Source: Vulcanimicrobiota bacterium
GTDB taxonomy: Bacteria; Vulcanimicrobiota; Vulcanimicrobiia; Vulcanimicrobiales; Vulcanimicrobiaceae
Assembly (NCBI GenBank): GCA_013043945.1
Contig: JABEUW010000093.1
Span: forward strand, 1 to 15,022
Direction: 5' to 3'
Length of the DNA: 15,022 nucleotides
Positions within the stretch are counted from its first letter, which is position 1, and each line of letters opens with the position of its first letter. Positions 1 through 7,677 of the stretch are shown piece after piece. The translations under genes and the position numbers were made by a program. The notes under the pieces are model-generated. The model searched no databases. It saw only the letters and a program-made list of their open reading frames with translations, and was not told the DNA's origin.

Positions 1-1212
1 ATCGAGTTTGTCGGCGTTCTTGATGACCGGCACGACGAGGAAACGCGTGCCGTCCTTGCGTTCGCTATCGACGGCGAGCCCGAGGTGGACGCCGGGCTCC
101 ACGCGCGTCGGCTTCCCGTTCTCGCTGCGGAAACTGTAGGTAACGAACGGCATCTCGCTCGCGGCTTGCACGATCGCAAATGCGATGAGATGCGTGAACG
201 AGATTTTCTCGTTGCGCTTCGCCGCTTTGATCGCCGCGTTGAGTTCGCGACGGCGCGCGTCGAGAACGTCGACGCCGAGTGTGCGGAACGAGGTCGCGGT
301 GGGAATGCTGAGGCTCTGCTCCATGTAGCCGACGAGCGCGGCGGCGGGGCCTTGCAGCGGCGTGCGTTTCACGTCGGCTCCGAGCGGGGGTTGCGGCGCG
401 CCCTTGCTCGCCGATGCAGCGCGCGCGCTGCCGTTGCCGACCGCTGCAGCGACGTCGCCGCGCAAAACCATGCCGTCGGGGCCGGTGCCGCGAACGGCAG
501 TGAGATCGAGTTCGAGTTTGCGCGCGACGCGCTGCGCTTGATGCGAAGCAGCGAGCGGGCCGCTGCGCGCGGGCGCAGTAACGGGTGCGGCGCTCGCCGC
601 GGGTTTTGCGGCAGGCGCGGATTTCGCGGGGGCTGACGATACGGCGGCGTTCTCGTCAAGGCGCATCAGCACCGCGCCGACGGCGAGCGTTTGTCCCTCG
701 GCAACGAGGATCTCGGTGATGACGCCAGCGGCCGGAGCGGGAACCTCGACGTCGACTTTATCGGTCGTTACATCGACGAGCGGATCGCCTGCGGCGACGG
801 CATCGCCAACTTTCACGCGCACTTCGACGACAGAGCCCTCGGTCACCGATTCGCCCATCTCGGGCAAAGTGACGTCGACGATCTTCGGCGGCCCCGCGGG
901 GGCAGCAGGAGCGGCGGCCGCCTTTGCGGCGCCGTTCGTCGCGCCGTTGCCGGCGGCGGCGCTCGCGGAGGTATCGATCTCGGCGAGCAGCGCGCCGACG
1001 GCGATGCTCTGCCCCTCGTCGCCGTGCAGGCTCGTGATCACGCCGGAGGCAGGGGCGGGCACCTCGACATCCACCTTGTCGGTGGTGACGTCCACGAGCG
1101 GTTCGCCCTCGGCGATAAAATCGCCGACGCGCTTGCGCCACTCGACGATCGAACCCTCGGCGACCGACTCGCCCATCTCCGGGAGGGTCACCTGCACCAA
1201 GGTGTCAGCCAC
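1..1212 (-). CDS. 2-oxo acid dehydrogenase E2 (dihydrolipoyl succinyltransferase), probably Kgd/OdhA-like; 3' part outside the window
   Basis: E2 component that carries acyl groups on swinging lipoyl-lysines and passes succinyl (or another acyl) to CoA, most likely in the 2-oxoglutarate dehydrogenase step of the TCA cycle. Visible: lipoyl domain 1 (residues about 5-82, TTDKVDVEVPAP with lipoyl Lys46), an Ala/Pro linker, lipoyl domain 2 (about 110-187, the same motif with Lys152), a second Ala/Pro linker, a peripheral-subunit-binding domain (about 219-258, with RGTGPDGMVLRGDV) and the start of the catalytic domain from about 283. The catalytic part has SIPTATSFRTL, KISFTHLIAFAIVQA, NGKPTRVEP and HLGLAVD, which match my recollection of the E2 part of mycobacterial Kgd better than a free-standing SucB, so an E1 domain may follow beyond the window edge. 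GTG start at 1212, with GGAG about 10 nt upstream and an in-frame TAG 13 codons upstream. The E2 call is firm; the fusion is inferred. Confidence 0.9.
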   Translation of the reverse strand, partial: MADTLVQVTLPEMGESVAEGSIVEWRKRVGDFIAEGEPLVDVTTDKVDVEVPAPASGVITSLHGDEGQSIAVGALLAEIDTSASAAAGNGATNGAAKAAAAPAAPAGPPKIVDVTLPEMGESVTEGSVVEVRVKVGDAVAAGDPLVDVTTDKVDVEVPAPAAGVITEILVAEGQTLAVGAVLMRLDENAAVSSAPAKSAPAAKPAASAAPVTAPARSGPLAASHQAQRVARKLELDLTAVRGTGPDGMVLRGDVAAAVGNGSARAASASKGAPQPPLGADVKRTPLQGPAAALVGYMEQSLSIPTATSFRTLGVDVLDARRRELNAAIKAAKRNEKISFTHLIAFAIVQAASEMPFVTYSFRSENGKPTRVEPGVHLGLAVDSERKDGTRFLVVPVIKNADKLD

Positions 1213-1507
1213 GTTGTCGATTCTCCGTCTTTCCTGCGTATTGAAGCTATGAACCGTGGTTATACGGGCCCGCGTCGCGCGAACCCCTCGATTCTAACCC
1301 GGAGCCACGAGGAAACCTACGACCCAAGCCACGGGGCCCGCCGGGGACGGGCGCTCGCCCCGGAATTAGCGGTCGGCCGAACGTCGCCCGGCGAGCCCTC
1401 GAAGGCGCGCATCAGAAGCCTGCAACAATCTAATCATGTTTGACTATTTTCCGGCTCGGGGGTCTCGGAGACAATAGGCGCACGTACCCCCATCGAAAGG
1501 AGTTCTT
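1213..1507. promoter_or_regulatory. Divergent intergenic region between the E2 gene and the cysteine-rich peptide operon
   Basis: These 295 bases separate two divergently transcribed genes, so both promoters should lie here. I see no convincing coding sequence. On the minus strand, TATAAC (1259-1264) is a possible -10 for the E2 gene, without a clear -35. On the plus strand, TTGACT (1440-1445) resembles a -35, but nothing like a -10 stands 16-18 nt downstream. A GC-rich hairpin potential (GGGCG/CGCCC, around 1348-1360) has no T-tract. Neither promoter can be fixed from sequence alone. Confidence 0.4.
1496..1502 (+). promoter_or_regulatory. Strong ribosome binding site for the 64-aa peptide
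   Basis: AAAGGAG lies 5 nt before the ATG at 1508. It is the clearest Shine-Dalgarno on the plus strand. It supports this very short reading frame as a real and probably well-translated gene. Confidence 0.75.
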
Positions 1508-1702
1508 ATGAAACACCTCGCGATCGCCGCTATCTTCGGAATGGCACTCTTCTTGGGTGCAACGAGTTCTGCAAAGGCCTGCGGCACCTCGGCCGGGCCC
1601 GTGTGGCACAATCAAGACGGATCGACGACCCAGTGCTTCCACAATAGCTGCAATGGATCGACGACGTGCGTGACCTGCTGCCTTCATGTGATCCGGCTGT
1701 AA
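1508..1702 (+). CDS. Small exported cysteine-rich peptide (64 aa), unknown family
   Basis: No family recognised. Residues 1-24 form a classic Sec signal peptide: MKH, a hydrophobic stretch AIAAIFGMALFLGA, then SSAKA before Cys25. Cleavage after AKA would leave about 40 residues with six cysteines (25, 43, 48, 54, 57, 58), ending in a dense CVTCC motif, plus two histidines (34 and 45) in the N-terminal half. The mature part holds a short internal repeat, GSTT at 38-41 and 50-53, each followed closely by Cys. The DNA repeats GGATCGACGAC at 1619 and 1655, exactly 12 codons apart. It is first in a tight operon: 7 nt separate it from the next gene, whose SD overlaps its stop codon. Disulfide-stabilised peptide, metal binder or lipoprotein-like anchor (the site AKAC is a poor lipobox) are all possible. 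The strong RBS, signal peptide and operon position make it a likely real gene; its function is unknown. Confidence 0.72.
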   Translation: MKHLAIAAIFGMALFLGATSSAKACGTSAGPVWHNQDGSTTQCFHNSCNGSTTCVTCCLHVIRL

Positions 1703-1709
1703 GGACCAA

Positions 1710-2459
1710 ATGCAATCGATAGGACATCCCACGAAGGCTTCTTATCGTGCGTTGGCGGCGATCCTTGCGATCGCCGCCCCGCTCGTTTTGACGCCCCTTT
1801 TTGCCGGAGCCGCGACTGCCTCACTGTTCCCGAAGGCACCCGTCGGCGAAAAAATTCGCTATACGGTCGTGGTAACGACGTCGGCGTTCGGCGCGCCACA
1901 TCAAGATCGCAATTACGACTCCTTCACCGTACTCGCCGCGTCGCCGGGGAAACTGATGCTCCGACATCATTCCGTCGATGGATCCTTGCGATACACCACC
2001 CACATTTCGTTTGGCAGTGACGGCATCTTCCGGCGCGGATCCGCCTCATCGCACACCCTGCTGCCGTTTCTTGCCGCTCGCGTCTACGTCGGTCCGCATC
2101 CAGCCGCGCTCGAACCGCACGCGTCCTGGACGTTCGACGAACCGTCGATATCGATATTCGATCAACCGGGGCCTCGCCGTTTTCAGGTCGATCGCATCGA
2201 CGGCCCGTTGGTTTATGCCACGCTCACGGGCAGCGGGGAAGGCTTGCTCGGCTCGGTCACGGGACGGCCCACCATCACGCTGAGCGGGCAAAAAGCAATC
2301 GAAAAAGATCGCTTTCGCGCAAACCTTGAGTTTCGCAATGGCATATTGGTCCACATGCACTTAAAACTTCTTACGTTCCAACAACAACCGAGCGGAAAGA
2401 TGAACAGCTATATTCTTTCCGAGACTGCAACCGCCGCCTTCTCGAAGGTGGCCATCTAA
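1710..2459 (+). CDS. Exported protein of unknown family (249 aa)
   Basis: I do not recognise this family. The N-terminus is a long Sec signal (residues about 14-37, ALAAILAIAAPLVLTPLF then AGAATA), so the mature protein should be periplasmic or surface-exposed. The remainder is rich in alternating hydrophobic/polar stretches (for example KIRYTVVVTT and FTVLAASPGKLMLRHHS), which suggests an all-beta fold. It has no cysteines, no obvious catalytic motif and no further membrane segment. The start ATG has TAAGGA 4 nt upstream, overlapping the stop codon of the 64-aa peptide gene, so translation is probably coupled. Its stop is 5 nt before the TonB-receptor-like gene. Sandwiched between a secreted peptide and an outer-membrane barrel, it is a plausible periplasmic partner of one or both, but that is inference from position only. 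Confidence 0.8.
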   Translation: MQSIGHPTKASYRALAAILAIAAPLVLTPLFAGAATASLFPKAPVGEKIRYTVVVTTSAFGAPHQDRNYDSFTVLAASPGKLMLRHHSVDGSLRYTTHISFGSDGIFRRGSASSHTLLPFLAARVYVGPHPAALEPHASWTFDEPSISIFDQPGPRRFQVDRIDGPLVYATLTGSGEGLLGSVTGRPTITLSGQKAIEKDRFRANLEFRNGILVHMHLKLLTFQQQPSGKMNSYILSETATAAFSKVAI

Positions 2460-2464
2460 CTCGC

Positions 2465-4843
2465 GTGTCTCGAACCGCTTGCTTGGCCGCGCTCTTAACA
2501 ATCGGACTGCTGTTGCTTCCCGATTGCGCGAAGGCAATCGGAGATCGTGCGCCCCGGCACGTAGCCATTGTCATCGTCGTACGCGATGCGCGCACGCACG
2601 AGGCATTAGCCGGAGCGCGCGTTTTCCTCTCCGAGTTCGATAACCCGACGTACCATCGCGTTAAAATAACCGGGGCGAACGGAATCGCGCGCTTCACGAG
2701 GTTTCCTTACGATTTTTTGACCGTTCGTGCGAGCAAAGCCGGATATATCGCGCAGCATGCCGTTCTACGCGTTCGCGTCGGAGAGCAGGGTGCCGACGTT
2801 GCCTTCGTTCTTCGGCCATTGCACCTGAAGACGATCGCTCGCGTCGTCAGCCGCCCATCGATCCGCTACCGTTACTTCAGCCAAAACTCGAAATTCGCAC
2901 CGCTCTTTCGCGATCTCATCGCGCAAATGAACGCACTCGGAGGAGCGAATATCGTCCTCTCGTCTGCCGGAACATTGAACGGCATCTCGCTCGAAGGAAT
3001 GGACCCTTCGATGACCTCAACGAGTTTCGACGGAGTTGAGGTACAGAGCGCCGATGCCCTGAACTCGATCGATGTCGACGCGCTGCAACGTGCGAGCGTC
3101 GATCTCAACTCCGCATCCGCCAAACTTTACAGCCTTTCCCCATCGCCGGTGCTCGACGATAACGATCGTTCGCGCGTCGGCGGGATCGGCGATACCGACC
3201 TGCAACTCGAGCGGCGCGACACCATCGGGAAGGTCGGCTTCGCGGTCGAGGGTGCATTGCGAACCGCGCGCAGCGCGCTCGACGGGGAGACCTACACGGA
3301 TACCAGCGGCTTTACCTACAAGCATACCGGGGGCTTCGTCGGCGGGCTGGGGGCAATTGCTGCGACCTGGAATCTCGGCGGCGGATCGCTGCTGACCGCG
3401 AAATATTTACGCCACCTCAGCACAACCGCACCGCTTTCGATCTTCGAGAGCGGCTCCATACCGCAGGGCTACGGGCCATTTCCGGTCTCGATGATGGATG
3501 GCGGCAGCATTGGCGAACTCACCCTTAGTCGACAAGTCGGCGCATGGAGCGGATGGGTGACGCTCAGCGATTTTTCGACGCACGGGTATGGCAATTTCAG
3601 TAACGCATACGTCGCCGGTGCCCCGGCTCCTAGCCTCTCCACCACGCTCTCGAACGAAAGCGATCTCTCGCTTTTCGCAACGCACGTACTCGAACACGGG
3701 CAGACCATCAATATAAACGCCGGAGCATCGAGCTCGCACGCGTCCGACCGCGAGACGTTTGCATCGGCGGTTTCCCAGACCGCTCTCGATGCAAATCGCT
3801 CCTATCTCATGTTCGATTATAACCGGTACTTCGGCGATCGAAACGCCCTGTTCTATCAATTGGACGCTTCGGTAAATCACGACGGCATCACCGGAGAGAG
3901 CGCGCCAAGCCTCAGCGCGTTCCTGAAGCACGATCTCCCGCATAATGCCACGCTCTTTGTCTCGGCTGGTGTGGGCAGTAATCTGGCGCTGATTCCGAAT
4001 CCCGGGAACTTCGCGCTTCCCAACCAAGTCGAATACGACTGCAGCACGCAGACGGCGATCGCAACGGCTCCCAACGATCTGCCGGACGTGCCGCACGGTT
4101 ATCAAGGGCGCTTCGGCGGCACGCTACGGCTTGGCGCCTATACGCTCTCCGCTCAGGCGTACGATCGCCGATATACCGGCGTCACGCTTTCGCAAGCGCT
4201 CGTTCCTGCCTCGCTCGAACCGGTAGGCTTCGCACCATCGAACGTCCTCAACGGTATCGTCACCGGTTTTTCGACCTTTGGAGGCTGCGGCGCACCGAAA
4301 GATCCGACCATTTATTTTCAGCACGACGTATCCGGTGCGACGGTCGACTACCGCGGAATCGAACTCGCCGGGGGCGGCCACGTCGGATCGCGTACGCTCT
4401 TCCAAGTGCTGATCGACGAACATCGTTCGCGCCTGCTCGACAACAGCCCGCTCTTACAAGGCGCGCTCTCGAGCTATATTCCAGGTTCGGAAATTCCGGC
4501 GACCCCCGCCTTTACGGGGTCGGCGAGCATCGCGTATGCCTTGAACCGACGGACGCGCCTGCTGCTCAACGATACCTATACCGGAATAAACAACCAACAA
4601 CACCTTCCGGCATACCATCTCTTGACCGCCGGAATCGTCGGGAAACTCAGCCGCCACCTTTCCTATACGGTGGTTGCGACCAATATCGGGCACGCCTTTA
4701 CGGGAGCCTTCATATCCAATCGCTACGCGATCGGGATTCCAACCATTGGCGGCACGCCGTTCGTTCCATTGGCCGCACCGCTGACGATCCCGCAGCTCTA
4801 CGTTGCGCTTCACTTCCGCGACGTACACCTTCCGACGTTCTAA
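2465..4843 (+). CDS. TonB-dependent-receptor-like outer-membrane barrel with carboxypeptidase-regulatory-like N-terminus
   Basis: Probable outer-membrane protein of 792 aa. In order: signal peptide (1-24, ending CAKA), a beta-sandwich resembling CarboxypepD_reg domains (about 32-118, with VVRDARTHEALAGARVFL and GIARFTRFPYDFLTVRASKAGY), a short plug-like region (about 145-220, with GISLEGMD at 173-180 and FDGVEV at 188-193), then about 570 residues of alternating strands and loops ending in a terminal Phe, the usual barrel-assembly signature. No clear TonB box is visible and the plug is shorter and more degenerate than in classical siderophore receptors, so uptake activity is not assured; adhesin-like or export roles are possible. 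GTG start at 2465, chosen because it gives the signal peptide; the SD is weak (GGTGG about 14 nt upstream), fitting coupling to the gene ending 5 nt before. Third gene of the operon that begins at 1508. The substrate cannot be read from sequence. Confidence 0.82.
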   Translation: MSRTACLAALLTIGLLLLPDCAKAIGDRAPRHVAIVIVVRDARTHEALAGARVFLSEFDNPTYHRVKITGANGIARFTRFPYDFLTVRASKAGYIAQHAVLRVRVGEQGADVAFVLRPLHLKTIARVVSRPSIRYRYFSQNSKFAPLFRDLIAQMNALGGANIVLSSAGTLNGISLEGMDPSMTSTSFDGVEVQSADALNSIDVDALQRASVDLNSASAKLYSLSPSPVLDDNDRSRVGGIGDTDLQLERRDTIGKVGFAVEGALRTARSALDGETYTDTSGFTYKHTGGFVGGLGAIAATWNLGGGSLLTAKYLRHLSTTAPLSIFESGSIPQGYGPFPVSMMDGGSIGELTLSRQVGAWSGWVTLSDFSTHGYGNFSNAYVAGAPAPSLSTTLSNESDLSLFATHVLEHGQTININAGASSSHASDRETFASAVSQTALDANRSYLMFDYNRYFGDRNALFYQLDASVNHDGITGESAPSLSAFLKHDLPHNATLFVSAGVGSNLALIPNPGNFALPNQVEYDCSTQTAIATAPNDLPDVPHGYQGRFGGTLRLGAYTLSAQAYDRRYTGVTLSQALVPASLEPVGFAPSNVLNGIVTGFSTFGGCGAPKDPTIYFQHDVSGATVDYRGIELAGGGHVGSRTLFQVLIDEHRSRLLDNSPLLQGALSSYIPGSEIPATPAFTGSASIAYALNRRTRLLLNDTYTGINNQQHLPAYHLLTAGIVGKLSRHLSYTVVATNIGHAFTGAFISNRYAIGIPTIGGTPFVPLAAPLTIPQLYVALHFRDVHLPTF

Positions 4844-4856
4844 GAGATCCGCACCT

Positions 4857-4878
4857 CCGTCGAGCGCCCTTCCGACGG
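4857..4878 (+). terminator. Hairpin after the barrel gene, possible weak terminator
   Basis: CCGTCG (4857-4862) pairs perfectly with CGACGG (4873-4878) across a 10-nt loop, 13 nt after the stop of the barrel gene. No T-run follows, so it is not a canonical intrinsic terminator. It could still mark the transcript end or stabilise a 3' end before the separately promoted ABC-F gene. Confidence 0.3.
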
Positions 4879-4909
4879 CGACGACACGCTCCGGTTTGGT
4901 TCGATGCGA

Positions 4910-4915
4910 TATTAT
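4910..4915 (+). promoter_or_regulatory. -10 element (TATTAT) implying a leaderless ABC-F transcript
   Basis: TATTAT ends 6 nt before the ATG at 4922, which would place the transcription start at or next to the A of that ATG. No good -35 lies 16-18 nt upstream, and the only SD-like bases (AGGA, 4916-4919) are just 2 nt from the ATG, too close to work. The same -10/6 nt/ATG geometry occurs at the binding-protein promoter at 11283. Confidence 0.5.
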
Positions 4916-4921
4916 AGGACG

Positions 4922-6742
4922 ATGGAACTGCTGCGCTTCGAGGATCTCGAGTGTCGCTACGGGGCGCGCGACGTGTTCGCGGGGCTCGGCGGCGTGCTGC
5001 GCGACGGCGAACGGATCGCCCTGGTCGGCCCGAACGGCGCCGGAAAATCATCGCTGCTGCGCCTGCTCGCCGGCGTCGATGCACCCAACGGCGGCCGTAT
5101 CGTGCGCGCCAGGGATGCGCGTATGGGCTACCTCGCGCAATCGGTCGCCGACGAAACCGAGGCGACGTTGCAAGAGCTCGTCGACGCCGCGCTCGCCCGC
5201 GTCGCCGACGACGAATACGACCGCAAGCATAAACTGCTTCGCACGATGCTCGCCGCGTTCGGTTTCTCCCCCGAAGAATACGCGCGGCCGCTGCGCGAGT
5301 TCTCCGGCGGACAACGCTCGAAAGGCGCGCTCGCGCATCTCCTCATCGACGAGCCCGATTACCTGATTCTCGACGAACCGACCAACCATCTCGATATCGG
5401 CACCGTGCGATGGCTTGAAAACACGATCGCCGCCGATAAACGCGCCTACCTGATCGTGTCGCACGATCGCTATTTTATCGACCGCGTAGCGACCCAGATT
5501 TGGGAGCTCGATCGCGGCAGGCTCTACGTCTATCCGCCGTCGTCGCGTGCCTATACGGCGTTTCTCGAAGCGCGCGACGTGCGCCGCGAGAACGAACGCC
5601 GCGCCTACGAAACCTATATTGCCGAGCGCGATAAGCGGCGCGCGACGATCGCCGGATTGCGCGCCACGCACACTTCCTCGGATTACAAACAAGTGCGTAG
5701 CCGCGAACGCCAACTCGCACGCACCGAAGCGGCCCTGGTTGCGCCGGAGCCCCCGCCCGAGGTCGCGCGGATCAACGTTGCGCTCGCAGCGCACCGCCGC
5801 GTCACCGGCGGCTTTGCCTTCGAACTCGCCGGTCTTACGAAAGGCTATGCCGCGCCACTCTTCACGGGGCTCGCAATCGAGGTACAGCAGGGCGAACGTA
5901 TCGCCATCGTCGGGCCCAACGGCGCAGGCAAATCGACCTTGCTCTCCATTCTTGCCGGCGAACGCACGCCCGATGCGGGGACGGTGCGTTACAACCCCGC
6001 GGCGCGCGTCGCCTACTTCGCGCAGAACGCGCAAGAGCAGCTCGATCCCGACGCGAGCGCGATCGACGCGGTACTCTCGGCGGGTAACGTTCCGCCGGAG
6101 CGCGCACGCGGATTGCTCGGGCGCATCGGCATCTCCGGCGAGATGCAAGAGCGCCCGGTGCGCTCGTTCTCCGGCGGAGAACGGCGACGCATTATGCTCG
6201 CGCGCTTGATGGCCCAGAACGCCGACGTGCTTCTGCTCGACGAACCGACGAACGATCTCGACATAGCCAGCCGCGAAGCGCTCGAATCGGTTCTCGACGA
6301 ATATCCGGGAACGCTGGTCGTCGTCTCGCACGACCGCTATCTGCTCGCGCGCCTCGCCGAACGCGTGCTCTGGATTGAGGATGGGCAGTGGGGCGTCCTC
6401 GAAGGCTACGACGCCTACGAACGTTTCGTGCGCGAACGCGAAGATCGCCCGCCGACGACTGCGACCGAGGCGGAACGCCCGAAGGCGACGCGCCTGACGC
6501 CGCTCAAAGTACGCTCGAAGCTCATGACGCAGATCGCAACGGCCGAACGCGAGATCGAATCGCTTGAGGCGCGCAAGGCCGAGATCGAGGCGCTCTTCGC
6601 GCAGCCCGATCTCTACGAGGATCGCGAGCGCGTCAAAGCGCTACAAGCGGAGGTCGAGGGCATCGCCGTACGTCACGAAAGCGCGCTCGTACGCTGGGAA
6701 GAGTTACACGCACAACTCGAGGCCACGAGCACTCCGGAGTAG
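4922..6742 (+). CDS. ABC-F family ATPase (ribosome-associated translation factor type)
   Basis: Cytoplasmic twin-ATPase of the ABC-F family (EttA/Uup/YdiF/YfmR relatives), which have no membrane domain and act at the ribosomal E site to relieve stalling or, in some members, to protect from antibiotics. Numbering from the ATG at 4922 (606 aa): ABC1 Walker A GPNGAGKS at 36-43, signature FSGGQ at 127-131, Walker B ending in Asp151-Glu152 with EPTNHLD; a charged helical linker (about 214-280, YTAFLEARDVRRENERRAYE onward); ABC2 Walker A at 331-338, signature FSGGE at 416-420, Walker B Asp440-Glu441 with EPTNDLD; then a charged C-terminal coiled coil (about 525-606) of the Uup/YfmR kind. All catalytic motifs are intact. 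An in-frame ATG at 4904 would add six residues but would overlap the likely -10; homologues usually begin close to MELLRFEDLE. It stands alone between the barrel operon and the repeat region. The subfamily, and thus a symbol, cannot be decided here. Confidence 0.95.
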   Translation: MELLRFEDLECRYGARDVFAGLGGVLRDGERIALVGPNGAGKSSLLRLLAGVDAPNGGRIVRARDARMGYLAQSVADETEATLQELVDAALARVADDEYDRKHKLLRTMLAAFGFSPEEYARPLREFSGGQRSKGALAHLLIDEPDYLILDEPTNHLDIGTVRWLENTIAADKRAYLIVSHDRYFIDRVATQIWELDRGRLYVYPPSSRAYTAFLEARDVRRENERRAYETYIAERDKRRATIAGLRATHTSSDYKQVRSRERQLARTEAALVAPEPPPEVARINVALAAHRRVTGGFAFELAGLTKGYAAPLFTGLAIEVQQGERIAIVGPNGAGKSTLLSILAGERTPDAGTVRYNPAARVAYFAQNAQEQLDPDASAIDAVLSAGNVPPERARGLLGRIGISGEMQERPVRSFSGGERRRIMLARLMAQNADVLLLDEPTNDLDIASREALESVLDEYPGTLVVVSHDRYLLARLAERVLWIEDGQWGVLEGYDAYERFVREREDRPPTTATEAERPKATRLTPLKVRSKLMTQIATAEREIESLEARKAEIEALFAQPDLYEDRERVKALQAEVEGIAVRHESALVRWEELHAQLEATSTPE

Positions 6743-6744
6743 CG

Positions 6745-6857
6745 GTCACGCCGAGTAGCCATTGTCATCCCGAGTAGCCATTGTCATCCCGAGTAGCCGC
6801 GAAGCGGCGTATCGAGGGAGGCGTATCGAGGGAGGCGTATCGAGGGAGGCGTCTCGG
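6745..6857 (+). repeat. REP-like repeat cluster 1 (forward orientation)
   Basis: Begins 3 nt after the ABC-F stop and ends 12 nt before the stop of the convergent membrane-protein gene. It has two nested tandem patterns. A 19-bp unit, GTCATCCCGAGTAGCCATT, starts at 6745 (variant GTCACG), 6764 and 6783. The third copy runs on into a hairpin, CCGC-GAA-GCGG (6797-6807), directly after GTAG (6793-6796). Then a 14-bp unit, GGCGTATCGAGGGA, is repeated exactly at 6806, 6820 and 6834, with a decayed fourth start at 6848. The complete unit (6783-6820) recurs inverted in cluster 2. It may also act as a transcript end between the two convergent genes. Confidence 0.9.
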
Positions 6858-6868
6858 AGCTCCGACGG

Positions 6869-7609
6869 TTATGCTTCGGGCGTACGAACGCGAACGACGA
6901 TATCTTCACTCAAGTTTCGCGAGCGATAGTGGCCGTAAAACCCGGCAAAAGCGAACGCGCCAAAAAATAGCACGTCGAAGACAACGCTCGGGCGGCTTGC
7001 GGGCGTTGATCCATCGATACATGAGGTTAGCAGAAGCTCAGCGAGAAAAAAGTAGCCGAACCACAATCGGTTCACGAAACCAGGTTGCTTTTCAAGCTTG
7101 AGAATCGCGTCGATACTAAGAATCGCGAAGACGACAAAAGAGTACGCGGCAAAATAGTAGCTGTGTATACGAAGCATATTGTAGGTTTCGTAGGCCGATG
7201 CCACGGCGTACGAATATACCATGAATGCGCCGTCCCAAAAATCGATGATGTAACAGTCTACTCCATGCGCAAATCTTGAAAAAAATCCGGGCTTTTTCTG
7301 CGCTCTCGGTACTTGAGAGTCGGTGGATTGGGCAGCTCGGAGCAGCGATGCGCGAAACATCGCCATCGTGCGCACCGTTATTACCCTCGCGAGTACCGCC
7401 AGCGCACCGCCGAGTAGAACGAACGCACAGATGAATCCGACAACCATCAAAATATTTCGGAATACCTGCTCTCCCCGCGATGGGTGCGGAGCGAACTCTA
7501 GCGTTCCGATATACACCAGTAGCAGTAGTCCAACAATACTCGGCAGTCGCTTCGAAAGCCCTCGGAAAAAGATCATGAGCGGCCGGTACTTACAGCGCAC
7601 CCATTGCAA
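6869..7609 (-). CDS. Unrecognised multi-pass membrane protein, lower-GC island between repeats
   Basis: No family recognised. 246 aa with about five or six hydrophobic segments (roughly 23-41, 52-76, 120-140, 150-170, 183-198, 208-226), a cytoplasmic-looking basic loop around 80-115 with KKPGFFSRF, and a charged C-terminal tail. No catalytic or transport motif is visible. The base composition differs from its surroundings: 7081-7320 is about 46% G+C by hand count against about 65% in the ABC-F gene. It is bracketed by inverted clusters of the same short repeat, which suggests acquisition as a unit. Start uncertain: TTG at 7609 has GGAGG only 2 nt upstream, GTG at 7600 has the same GGAGG at 11 nt, and ATG at 7576 has no SD. 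It is convergent with the ABC-F gene and downstream of the YeiH-like gene on the same strand, separated from it by repeat cluster 2. Confidence 0.75.
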   Translation of the reverse strand: MQWVRCKYRPLMIFFRGLSKRLPSIVGLLLLVYIGTLEFAPHPSRGEQVFRNILMVVGFICAFVLLGGALAVLARVITVRTMAMFRASLLRAAQSTDSQVPRAQKKPGFFSRFAHGVDCYIIDFWDGAFMVYSYAVASAYETYNMLRIHSYYFAAYSFVVFAILSIDAILKLEKQPGFVNRLWFGYFFLAELLLTSCIDGSTPASRPSVVFDVLFFGAFAFAGFYGHYRSRNLSEDIVVRVRTPEA

Positions 7610-7677
7610 GCCCTCCGCCGGAATGGGCCTAAGAAGGCTGGCTTCCCGCTGTCGATCTCGTGACGCTATCCGGCCCC

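Noticed and set aside
1440..1475. TTGACT (1440) with GACAAT (1470) as promoter of the cysteine-rich peptide operon
   Set aside because: Spacer of 24 nt is too long for a sigma-70 promoter; not called.
5048..6331. 427-aa minus-strand open frame inside the ABC-F gene
   Set aside because: Antisense shadow typical of GC-rich DNA; the plus-strand ABC-F motifs are complete and convincing.
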